A stretch of DNA of 6,494 bases from Clostridiales bacterium (GCA_012842725.1 DUSG01000208.1:1-6494); one strand, 5' to 3'. Positions 1 to 5,490 are shown, counted from the first letter of the stretch. Translations and numbers: made by a program. The notes: generated from the sequence alone by a model not told the origin.

Positions 1-120
1 GCCGTAGGAGGAGTGCTACTAATTGGACTTGCTTTGTCAGTTTTGGATATAAAGAAGGTTCGAGTAGGCAATATGCTTCCGGGTATATTTTTGCCTATAA
101 TTTTAATGTTGTTTATATGA
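1..120 (+). CDS. DUF554 family membrane protein, C-terminal end only
   Basis: The window opens inside a reading frame that starts at base 1 and runs 39 codons to TGA at 118-120. The residues read AVGGVLLIGLALSVLDIKKV, then RVGNMLP and a hydrophobic end (PGIFLPIILMLFI). The glycine-rich helix, a LDIKK-R-VGNMLP turn and a final hydrophobic helix match what I know of the C-terminus of DUF554 (YdfK-like) integral membrane proteins, whose function is not established. Two membrane segments are visible, about residues 2-15 and 27-39 of the fragment. The start and most of the protein lie upstream of the window. The family call rests on a short tail, so it is fair rather than certain. No obvious terminator hairpin follows; the heptad repeats begin three bases after the stop codon. 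Confidence 0.7.
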   Translation, partial: AVGGVLLIGLALSVLDIKKVRVGNMLPGIFLPIILMLFI

Positions 121-122
121 TA

Positions 123-199
123 GAGCTAAGAACTATGAGCTATGAGCTAAGAACTAAGAACTATGAGTTCAGTCTCCAGTCGCCAGTCGACGGTCTCCG
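123..199. repeat. heptanucleotide tandem repeats: GARCTAW x6, then GTCNNCR x4
   Basis: Six consecutive 7-base units fit GARCTAW without a break from 123 to 164 (GAGCTAA, GAACTAT, GAGCTAT and so on). A transitional unit GAGTTCA covers 165-171. Four units of a second family follow in the same 7-base step from 172 to 199 (GTCTCCA, GTCGCCA, GTCGACG, GTCTCCG). A 7-base period is not a multiple of three, so any frame through it gives a 7-residue peptide repeat (ELRTMSY, ELRTKNY). This is a property of the DNA, not a protein signature. It resembles the heptanucleotide short tandem repeats (STRR) described in cyanobacteria and the heptad spacer repeats I recall from other genomes. Function is unknown. 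Confidence 0.85.
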
Positions 200-276
200 G
201 ACCACTGGGAAGAAGACTCAAAAGGAATACTCAATGTACTTAGCACGCAACATGTATCAAGACCCAAAAGCACCAG

Positions 277-304
277 CGAAATCCGAAACCCGAATCACGA
301 GTCA
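277..304. repeat. heptanucleotide tandem repeat, CGARNCM x4
   Basis: Four contiguous 7-base units read CGAAATC, CGAAACC, CGAATCA and CGAGTCA. All begin CGA and vary only in the last four bases. This is a third heptad family, unlike the GARCTAW and GTCNNCR units about 80 bases upstream, and related to the CGAAGCA pair at 352-365. The units are degenerate, so this may be a decayed array or one built by slippage with divergence. Confidence 0.65.
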
Positions 305-351
305 GGACGGATTAGGAACACCCAAAGCTGCGCAACAAATATCTCGTTGTC

Positions 352-365
352 CGAAGCACGAAGCA
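352..365. repeat. CGAAGCA heptad, two perfect copies
   Basis: Two identical adjacent units of CGAAGCA occupy 352-358 and 359-365. Two copies alone would be weak evidence. The shared CGAA start and 7-base period with the 277-304 array, in the same spacer, suggest they belong to the same family of repeats. Confidence 0.5.
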
Positions 366-449
366 AAAATATAGTTAATAATCACATGGGCAGTGCGGAT
401 ATTACCTAAGAAAGTCACAAATAATATATTTGACAATCATGATATTTAG

Positions 450-456
450 TTAGGAG
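450..456 (+). promoter_or_regulatory. ribosome binding site that decides the mrp start
   Basis: The sequence TTAGGAG ends at 456. An in-frame ATG follows with no gap at 457, too close for initiation. The second in-frame ATG at 466 has a normal 9-base spacing, so translation most likely begins at 466 (MSHNNEKRA), three codons shorter than the longest open frame. Confidence 0.75.
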
Positions 457-465
457 ATGACTAAA

Positions 466-1230
466 ATGAGTCATAACAACGAAAAAAGAGCCATAAAAAA
501 AGTTATTGGAATTGTCAGCGGAAAAGGTGGAGTCGGAAAATCCCTGGTGACCTCTTCACTAGCAGTTCTTACAAGAAAAAAGGGTTATAAAGTTGGAATC
601 CTGGATGCGGATATAACTGGGCCGTCAATTCCTAAGATGTTCGGCGTAAGCAACAGAGCGTTGGCCTCAGAAGAAGGCATTTTGCCGGAAAAAACTCAAA
701 ACGATATTAAGATTATGTCCATCAACCTACTACTGGATGATGAAAATGCACCGGTGATATGGAGAGGTCCTCTTGTATCAAGTGTTGTAAAACAGTTTTG
801 GAATGATGTGATTTGGGGAGATATAGACTATCTGTTCATAGATATGCCTCCAGGAACCAGTGATGTGGTATTGACTGTATTCCAAACGATACCCTTGGAT
901 GGGATAATAGTTGTTACAACTCCTCAGGATTTGGTTCACATGATTGTCAGAAAGGCTTATAATATGGCAAAAAAAATGAGAGTGCCTGTTCTTGGTATAG
1001 TGGAAAATATGAGCTATGTGAAATGCCCTCACTGCAGCGAGAAGATAGAAGTATTTGGGAAAAGCCATATTGAAGATATAGCAAAAACCCTTGATATAGA
1101 AGTATTTGGTAGAATGCCAATTGACCCCGTTCTTGCAGAAGCCTGCGATAAAGGCGAGGTAGAAAAGTTGGATAGAGATTATCTCGCACAGGCAGTAGAC
1201 TATATCGTAAGAAATCTAAAGATAGATTGA
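466..1230 (+). CDS. mrp: Mrp/NBP35 family iron-sulfur cluster carrier ATPase
   Basis: A 254-residue cytoplasmic P-loop ATPase of the Mrp/ApbC/NBP35 family, which in studied members binds and hands on Fe-S clusters to apo-proteins. Visible motifs are the deviant Walker A GKGGVGKS (residues 19-26, with the family's extra lysine K20), DADITGPSIP (47-56), WRGPL (99-103), the switch II/Walker B stretch FIDMPPGTSD (124-133), TTPQDL (151-156), and CPHC (187-190), whose two cysteines form the shared cluster site of the dimer. The N-terminal DUF59 domain found in many bacterial Mrp proteins is absent, so this is the short form common in anaerobes and archaea. The gene appears to stand alone: repeats lie upstream and a bidirectional terminator follows. 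The family is certain; which client proteins it serves is not visible. Confidence 0.95.
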   Translation: MSHNNEKRAIKKVIGIVSGKGGVGKSLVTSSLAVLTRKKGYKVGILDADITGPSIPKMFGVSNRALASEEGILPEKTQNDIKIMSINLLLDDENAPVIWRGPLVSSVVKQFWNDVIWGDIDYLFIDMPPGTSDVVLTVFQTIPLDGIIVVTTPQDLVHMIVRKAYNMAKKMRVPVLGIVENMSYVKCPHCSEKIEVFGKSHIEDIAKTLDIEVFGRMPIDPVLAEACDKGEVEKLDRDYLAQAVDYIVRNLKID

Positions 1231-1254
1231 TGTGTTTATATAGTATAAACTGAA

Positions 1255-1290
1255 AAAAATAATACTCTGCTTAGAGTATTATTTTTATTT
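1255..1290. terminator. bidirectional intrinsic terminator between mrp and the convergent DUF948 gene
   Basis: A 14-base-pair perfect stem (1255-1268 with 1273-1286) closes on a 4-base GCTT loop. Its core is AATACTCT/AGAGTATT. On the plus strand the 3' side runs into TTTTTATTT; on the minus strand the flanking run of A at 1253-1259 becomes the U tract. It sits 24 bases after the mrp stop and about 50 bases beyond the stop of the minus-strand gene, so it can serve both convergent units. Confidence 0.88.
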
Positions 1291-1340
1291 ATTATTAGTA
1301 TTATTAAAACATATATTATGTGTAATTTTTTTTTCAAAAA

Positions 1341-1712
1341 CTATTGTTTTTTCCCAAAAGTATTTATCAATACTTTTATAATATCTGCGATGATCTTTAC
1401 ATATTCAACAACTTCCTGAGTTCCTGTATTTACAGCGGCAACCGTTTCAGAGATGGTATCTCCAACGGTATCTACCGTGGCAGCAGCCTTTTCTATTCCC
1501 TGTTTCATGTTTTTCGCCGCTTCATCGATGTTGGCAGCTATGGAAGGCAACCTGTCTATGGTCTTTTCTATATGAGAACTATACTTGTCTGATAATTCTC
1601 TTAATCTTTTTAATAAATGAGACAGATGATTAAGTACAATAAACAAGTATATGCCCAATGCCACCGCCATCACGAACAGTATGGCAAAAGCCAAATCTCT
1701 ATAGGAGATCAT
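1341..1712 (-). CDS. DUF948 (YtxG-like) membrane-anchored coiled-coil protein
   Basis: A 123-residue protein with one N-terminal membrane helix (about residues 7-28, LAFAILFVMAVALGIYLFIV). A long polar, alanine- and glutamate-rich amphipathic segment follows (about 29-110), with the repeated look of a methyl-accepting or YtxG-type coiled coil (IDEAAKNM, TVDTVGDTISETVAAV). This is the layout of DUF948 proteins, including Bacillus YtxG, annotated as general stress proteins of unknown biochemical role. It is the second gene of a two-gene operon: its ATG is 2 bases past the stop of the YtxH-like gene. Its Shine-Dalgarno AGGAGG (plus-strand 1720-1725) is made by the last codons (Glu-Glu-Val) of that upstream gene, so the two are probably translationally coupled. 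Family call is good; function unknown. Confidence 0.8.
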   Translation of the reverse strand: MISYRDLAFAILFVMAVALGIYLFIVLNHLSHLLKRLRELSDKYSSHIEKTIDRLPSIAANIDEAAKNMKQGIEKAAATVDTVGDTISETVAAVNTGTQEVVEYVKIIADIIKVLINTFGKKQ

Positions 1713-1714
1713 AA

Positions 1715-2119
1715 TTAAACCTCCTCTTTAGTATCGCTTTCTTCACAGCATTCTTCAGAACAACATTGGGAATCATCACAGCATTTTTCTTCGGCAGATG
1801 CAGCTTCCTCTTTTCCTTCTTTTATCTCCTCTTTACTGCTTCTGATATTTGCTATTCTTTCCTTTCCTTCTTCTACAATTTTAGTTATCTTTTCGCCCGC
1901 TTCTTCAACATTCTTTTTCATAGTTTCAGCTGCATTTTTAGCAGCGTTTGCAATATCCTTTCTGGTCTCTTCTCCGGACTTTGGTGCAAACAGTATACCT
2001 GCAGCAGCACCTATAGCAGCCCCTATGCCCAATCCCACTCCAACTTTCTTTGCTGTATCTACAGCTTTAGCTTTTTTCTTTTCCTTCTTTGATTTAGCCA
2101 AAATTTCCTTTAAGGACAT
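1715..2119 (-). CDS. YtxH-domain protein with cysteine-pair C-terminal tail
   Basis: A 134-residue protein. Residues 1-25 are lysine-rich (KSKKEKKKAKA). A glycine-zipper hydrophobic segment follows at about 26-46 (VGVGLGIGAAIGAAAGILFAP), then the YtxH hallmark FAPKSGEETRKDI (44-56) and a charged helix to about residue 105. This matches YtxH family proteins, which accompany YtxG in the Bacillus general-stress operon. The odd part is the acidic tail: three adjacent cysteine pairs at 113-114, 119-120 and 124-125 set among Glu, Asp and Ser, which I do not recall as typical of YtxH. It starts with a strong Shine-Dalgarno AAGGAGGG (2126-2133) 6 bases before the ATG. It is the first gene of the operon and is followed 2 bases later by the DUF948 gene. 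Role unknown; membrane association is inferred. Confidence 0.82.
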   Translation of the reverse strand: MSLKEILAKSKKEKKKAKAVDTAKKVGVGLGIGAAIGAAAGILFAPKSGEETRKDIANAAKNAAETMKKNVEEAGEKITKIVEEGKERIANIRSSKEEIKEGKEEAASAEEKCCDDSQCCSEECCEESDTKEEV

Positions 2120-2159
2120 TTAAATCCCTCCTTATGTTAAATATCGGTTATTTTGTTTA

Positions 2160-2188
2160 ATTATACTGGAAAACAATGTAGGGTTCAA
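2160..2188 (-). promoter_or_regulatory. SigA-type promoter for the ytxH-like/DUF948 operon
   Basis: On the minus strand, TTGAAC (2188 to 2183) and a perfect TATAAT (2165 to 2160) are separated by exactly 17 bases. Transcription would start near 2153, giving a leader of roughly 35 bases before the ATG at 2119. The match is to the housekeeping consensus rather than to the SigB type that drives the Bacillus ytxGH genes. Confidence 0.7.
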
Positions 2189-2206
2189 CAAAGTAATCGA
2201 ATTAAC

Positions 2207-2234
2207 TTGAATTTTTTCGAAAGAGTGATAATAT
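2207..2234 (+). promoter_or_regulatory. probable promoter of the Mol-like transporter operon
   Basis: TTGAAT (2207-2212) is followed after 16 bases by TAATAT (2229-2234), preceded by an extended -10 TGA at 2226-2228. A perfect TATAAT at 2234-2239 is also present, but it is 21 bases from this -35 and has no better partner. Either choice puts the transcription start at about 2241-2247, inside or against the inverted repeat at 2245-2268. The leader would be only about 45-50 bases, leaving no room for a cobalamin or other riboswitch. Confidence 0.5.
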
Positions 2235-2244
2235 ATAATTAAAG

Positions 2245-2268
2245 CGTTATATTACTAAAAATATAACG
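2245..2268. promoter_or_regulatory. ModE-type operator (inverted repeat CGTTATATT-N6-AATATAACG)
   Basis: A perfect 9-base inverted repeat with a 6-base spacer, 24 bases in all. Its arms and spacing match the E. coli modA ModE site as I recall it (left arm CGTTATATT, 6-base spacer, right arm TACATAACG) and the general ModE pattern of TATA-containing half-sites ending in ACG. It overlaps the predicted transcription start of the operon whose last gene is a ModE-like DNA-binding protein. The simplest reading is autoregulated repression when molybdate or tungstate is sufficient. The repeat is seen directly; the protein-site pairing is inferred. Confidence 0.8.
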
Positions 2269-2290
2269 ACTATGACGAAGAGGTGGTTGC

Positions 2291-3355
2291 ATGTTTACAT
2301 CAAATGCTATAAAAAGAACAATAGGATTTTTGCTGGTTATCTCTTTACTTTTTTCTTTAATCGGTTGTTCTAAAAATAATCCTGCCATTGAGAATGAAGA
2401 GAAAGATAGTGGACCGGTAGCAGAGGAAAGCACCGAAGTAGTAATAACTGATCATCTTGGAAGAGAAGTGGTGTTTAAAGAAAAACCCCAGAGGATCGTC
2501 AGCGGTTATTACATAACCACTTCCCTGCTGATAGCTTTAGGCTTGGAAGATAATGTGGTTGGTATCGAAACCGGAGCAGACAAAAGACCTATTTATTCAC
2601 TAGCGGCTCCTCAATTCTTAAATCTTCCCGATGTAGGTAGCGCTAAGAATTTTGATTTGGAAGGATGCGCTTCATTGGAACCGGATTTGGTGATATTACC
2701 CATAAGATTGAAAGAAGCTGTAGAGAACCTTGAAAAGTTAGGGATAAACGTAATCGCAGTTAATCCGGAAAGTATGAACCTGCTGAAGGAAACCATTGAC
2801 ATGATAAGCAAAGCAACCGGAACGGATGAAAGAGGAGAAAGACTGAAATCCTATTACGACAGCAAGCTTGCAGAAATAAAACAAATGGTGGCAGATGCCG
2901 AAAAGAAAAGGGTTTATATGGGAGGAAACAGCGACTTCCTTTCAACACCATCAAAGAATATGTTCCAGAATTACATGATAGAAGATGCAGGAGGCTTTAA
3001 TGTTACTTCCGATATAGATGACACATATTGGGCAGTTATTTCCTATGAGCAGCTTCTTAACTATAATCCTGAAGTGATTATAATCGTACCTTCTGCTGTC
3101 TACTCCAAAGAAGATATTTTAAATGATGAAAAACTGAAATCCATCACTGCCATAAAAAACGGAGATGTATATACTATGCCCGATGCTTTCGAAGCATGGG
3201 ATTCACCTGTACCATCCAGTATTCTGGGTACTATGTGGCTTTCAAGCATTTTACATGAAGACAAATATCCATATGAAAAATTCCAGGACGAAGCAGCAGA
3301 GTTTTACAGAGAGTTCTATGATATAGAAATAAATAAAGAGGATTTGACCAGATAA
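2291..3355 (+). CDS. ABC transporter substrate-binding lipoprotein, candidate molybdate/tungstate binder (MolA-like fold)
   Basis: A 354-residue binding protein of the PeriBP/FecB-BtuF class. A lipoprotein signal peptide ends in the lipobox LIGC with acylated Cys26, followed by an acidic linker to about residue 48. The binding domain then begins in family style (VVITDHLGREVVF, PQRIVS at 66-71) and ends near FYDIEI. An AWDSPVPSSILG stretch (302-313) near the C-terminal lobe is in the region that often contributes ligand contacts in this class. It would sit on the outer face of the membrane and deliver substrate to the permease whose ATG overlaps its stop codon by one base. By family alone the ligand could be an iron-siderophore, haem or B12. 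The ModE-type operator and the ModE-like gene in the operon favour molybdate or tungstate, as for Haemophilus MolA. Start: ATG 2291 with AGAGG 7 bases upstream. Confidence 0.85.
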   Translation: MFTSNAIKRTIGFLLVISLLFSLIGCSKNNPAIENEEKDSGPVAEESTEVVITDHLGREVVFKEKPQRIVSGYYITTSLLIALGLEDNVVGIETGADKRPIYSLAAPQFLNLPDVGSAKNFDLEGCASLEPDLVILPIRLKEAVENLEKLGINVIAVNPESMNLLKETIDMISKATGTDERGERLKSYYDSKLAEIKQMVADAEKKRVYMGGNSDFLSTPSKNMFQNYMIEDAGGFNVTSDIDDTYWAVISYEQLLNYNPEVIIIVPSAVYSKEDILNDEKLKSITAIKNGDVYTMPDAFEAWDSPVPSSILGTMWLSSILHEDKYPYEKFQDEAAEFYREFYDIEINKEDLTR

Positions 3356-4362
3356 TGAAGAATGTTGATGTGACCCAGGGTTTACAAGATAGAGAATACG
3401 GGAAGTATGTGATAATAGCGGTATTGTTTGTAGCGATAATATTTCTGTCTATAGTTACAGGCAAATACCCTATAACTTTAAGAGATATTTTAAATATTGT
3501 AACAGGCGGAGAAATAAATGATACGGCAAAAACTGTCTTTTATACTCTCCGCCTTCCCAGAACCATAATGGTAATTATTGCTGGAATCGGGCTGAGTGTT
3601 TCTGGTAGCGTATATCAGATTATATTTAAAAACCCACTGGCCAGTCCAGATATAATTGGTGTGGCATCGGGAGCTAATCTTGGAGCAGCTATAGCAATAG
3701 TTTTCTTTTCAGGTGACACCCTGACCATAGCAATGAGTGCATTTTTAGGTGGTGTAGCAGCAGTATTTGCTGCTTTAAACCTTACGAAGATAGCAAAGGA
3801 TAAAGGAGTTATAGCCTTTGTCCTCTCAGGATTGGTAATTGGTTCTATAGCTCAGGGAATCATAATGCTGATGAAATATGTAGCAGACCCCGAGAAAGAA
3901 CTGGCAGCAATGGAATTCTGGGCTATGGGTAGTTTTGCATCTGTTACTGATTCTAAAGTTGTGGCAATGTTTCCCCTGTTTTTAATCGGTATTGTTGGAA
4001 TTGTTTTGTTGAGATGGCAAATCAATATATTGTCTCTCAATGATGAAGAAGCCAAAAGCTTAGGTGTAAAGGTTGAGTTAACTCGTTGGGCAGTTATTAT
4101 ATGCTCTACGATGATTGTAGCCAGCATAATATGTATAACCGGTCTTATAAGTTTTATAGGGCTTATAGCGCCCCATATAGCCAGGATAATAAGGAAGAGA
4201 AATGATTTTACCGCTGTTATATTAAGCGGGTTTATAGGAGCTATAATTCTTACTGTGGCAGATTGTCTGGTAAGGAGCATAAGCGTGAGCGAACTGCCCA
4301 TAAGCATTCTAACTACTTTTATCGGAGCCCCGTTTCTGGCATATCTCATGAGCCGTCATTAG
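3355..4362 (+). CDS. FecCD/BtuC-type ABC permease, candidate MolB-like
   Basis: A 335-residue polytopic inner-membrane protein, full length for the FecCD family, which forms homodimers with roughly ten helices per subunit. Family landmarks are RLPRT (66-70), GLSVSGSVYQ (79-88), FKNPLASPDIIGV (91-103) with SGANLG (105-110), a DEEAKSLGV stretch (230-238) in the cytoplasmic loop that contacts the ATPase, and FIGLIAPHIARII (267-279). The N-terminus has about 16 polar residues before the first helix. The ATG overlaps the stop of the binding-protein gene (TAATG). The nearest Shine-Dalgarno-like AGAGGA (3337-3342) is 12 bases away, so expression probably relies on translational coupling. Substrate cannot be read from the permease; molybdate/tungstate is inferred from the operon. 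Confidence 0.9.
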   Translation: MKNVDVTQGLQDREYGKYVIIAVLFVAIIFLSIVTGKYPITLRDILNIVTGGEINDTAKTVFYTLRLPRTIMVIIAGIGLSVSGSVYQIIFKNPLASPDIIGVASGANLGAAIAIVFFSGDTLTIAMSAFLGGVAAVFAALNLTKIAKDKGVIAFVLSGLVIGSIAQGIIMLMKYVADPEKELAAMEFWAMGSFASVTDSKVVAMFPLFLIGIVGIVLLRWQINILSLNDEEAKSLGVKVELTRWAVIICSTMIVASIICITGLISFIGLIAPHIARIIRKRNDFTAVILSGFIGAIILTVADCLVRSISVSELPISILTTFIGAPFLAYLMSRH

Positions 4363-4372
4363 GAGGATTATT

Positions 4373-5152
4373 ATGGAGATAATGAGAGTGGAGAATTTAA
4401 AAGCCGGTTATGGAGACAAGGTAATATTGGAGGATATAAGCTTTTCATTGAAAGAAGGAGAACTGGTGGCGCTTTTAGGTCTTAATGGTACCGGGAAAAC
4501 CACTCTTTTAAAGACAATAAGCGGTCTTCTGAAACCCATATCAGGTAAATGCTATATAAAAGGAAAGCGCAGTTATGATATGAATGAAAAAGAACGGGCA
4601 AGGCATATCAGTTACATGCCCCAGAGGAACAGTATCGTATACAATACTCTTGTTTTGGATGTGGTTTTGATGGGGATAACACCATATCTGGGTATATTCA
4701 ATTCACCAAGTAAAAGCCATAAGAAGCAAGCATATGATATTCTGAAAAAGATAGGTATAGAGAGATATGCCTATGATAATTTCCTGCATCTGAGTGAAGG
4801 ACAAAAGCAATTGGTAATGATATGCAGAAGTCTTATGCAGAATGCGGAAATAATGCTTTTTGACGAACCTGACAGTGCCTTGGACTACAACAACAAACAT
4901 ATGGTGCTTACAAAAATAAGGGAATTGATTAAGAAAGAGAAGCGTGGAGGCATTATAACCCTGCATGATCCCAACTATGCTCTCAATTATTGTGACAGGA
5001 TAATATTCCTTGAAGATGGTAAAATATTGGCTGAATTTGATATAAGTGAAGTAGATAGTATATTTTTAAAGAAAATTTTTTCTAGGATATATGGTAAAAT
5101 TGATATAATAAGGCATAGAGAAAAATACGTGATGGTGAGGTTAAATGCATGA
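4373..5152 (+). CDS. ABC transporter ATP-binding protein (FecE/BtuD class), candidate MolC-like
   Basis: A 259-residue cytoplasmic ATPase that powers the adjacent permease, presumably as a dimer. Motifs in order: Walker A GLNGTGKTT (36-44), Q-loop Gln84 (YMPQR), signature LSEGQKQ (140-146), Walker B IMLFDEP (160-166), D-loop SALD (168-171) and H-loop His198 (TLHD). The signature has Glu in place of the first Gly of LSGGQ, a modest departure; every other catalytic element is intact, so it should be active. The start ATG has a perfect AGGAGG (4361-4366) that overlaps the permease stop TAG. Its own stop overlaps the next ATG (ATGA). The last 60 or so residues are more divergent than the core, as is usual for this class. 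Confidence 0.92.
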   Translation: MEIMRVENLKAGYGDKVILEDISFSLKEGELVALLGLNGTGKTTLLKTISGLLKPISGKCYIKGKRSYDMNEKERARHISYMPQRNSIVYNTLVLDVVLMGITPYLGIFNSPSKSHKKQAYDILKKIGIERYAYDNFLHLSEGQKQLVMICRSLMQNAEIMLFDEPDSALDYNNKHMVLTKIRELIKKEKRGGIITLHDPNYALNYCDRIIFLEDGKILAEFDISEVDSIFLKKIFSRIYGKIDIIRHREKYVMVRLNA

Positions 5153-5490
5153 AAGTTGGATATAGTCTATGGATAAAAAGCGATGATGGTAACAAGGTAT
5201 TCGGACAGGGACCTTATAGACTTTTAATTCTGGTAGACCGATTAGGTTCTCTCAATAAAGCTGCAAGTGAAATGGGGATGGCCTATTCCAAAGCATTGAA
5301 TATACTTAAAAATGCTGAAAGAGAGTTAAACGTAAAGCTTCTTGAAAGGGAAATAGGAGGGGCTAAAGGAGGAGGTTCCAAACTGACTCAAGAGGCCAGG
5401 AGATTGATAGAAAAATATGAGGGATTCAGAAATGATGCTGCCCAGGAGATTGAAAGGATATATGCCAAATATTTTGCCGAGGATGTATGA
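5149..5490 (+). CDS. ModE-type winged-helix regulator, DNA-binding domain only
   Basis: A 113-residue protein that matches the N-terminal DNA-binding domain of ModE, a LysR-like winged helix. Visible are the GPYRLLILVDRLGSLNKAA run (21-39), the recognition helix region MGMAYSKALNILKNAE (42-57), ELNVKLLERE, the glycine-rich wing GGAKGGGS (70-77), and LTQEARRLIEKYE (79-91). E. coli ModE is about 262 residues, with two C-terminal Mop/TOBE repeats that bind molybdate. Here the protein stops after the dimerisation helix, and the stop codon is followed by spacer with no Mop remnant. The gene overlaps the ATPase by 4 bases (ATGA) and has GAGG (5137-5140) 8 bases upstream. It likely binds the inverted repeat at 2245-2268 and represses the operon. 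How it senses oxyanion is unknown. Stand-alone ModE_N proteins do exist in other bacteria. Confidence 0.85.
   Translation: MKVGYSLWIKSDDGNKVFGQGPYRLLILVDRLGSLNKAASEMGMAYSKALNILKNAERELNVKLLEREIGGAKGGGSKLTQEARRLIEKYEGFRNDAAQEIERIYAKYFAEDV

Larger units (their letters stand above)
121..465. other. non-coding spacer rich in heptad repeats, upstream of mrp
   Basis: This 345-base spacer lies between the DUF554 stop codon and the mrp start. It holds three short arrays with a 7-base period (listed separately) and is visibly richer in G and C between about 165 and 360 than the genes around it. An 85-codon open frame at 117-374 crosses it, but it has no Shine-Dalgarno sequence and its protein is just the repeat read in frame, so I do not call it a gene. 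From about 366 the sequence returns to AT-rich. A weak mrp promoter is possible (TTACCT at 402-407, 17 bases, TATATT at 425-430). An 8-base palindrome ATCATGAT lies at 436-443. I see no tRNA or riboswitch here. Confidence 0.6.

Noticed and set aside
123..365. CRISPR array
   Set aside because: The units are contiguous 7-mers with no unique spacers and no cas genes nearby.
430..435. TTGACA, a perfect -35 box in front of mrp
   Set aside because: The -10 position 16-18 bases downstream falls in the ribosome binding site (AGGAGATG) and has no TATAAT-like sequence, so it cannot drive mrp as it stands.
429..448. Possible Fur or Fe-S-regulator box around the ATCATGAT palindrome upstream of mrp
   Set aside because: The resemblance to the GATAAT-type Fur repeat is partial, and only an 8-base palindrome is perfect.
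1766..2092. 108-codon plus-strand open frame opposite the YtxH-like gene
   Set aside because: Phe/Ser/Cys-rich translation is the typical complement of a Lys/Glu-rich gene; the minus-strand gene has the ribosome binding site, promoter and domain match.
3852..4349. 165-codon minus-strand open frame inside the permease gene
   Set aside because: It is the antisense shadow of a convincing FecCD permease, with no family features or suitable upstream signals.
2291..5152. Iron-siderophore, haem or cobalamin uptake as the transporter's substrate
   Set aside because: Possible from family membership alone, but there is no clear Fur box or room for a B12 riboswitch upstream, and both the operator and the fourth gene are of ModE type.
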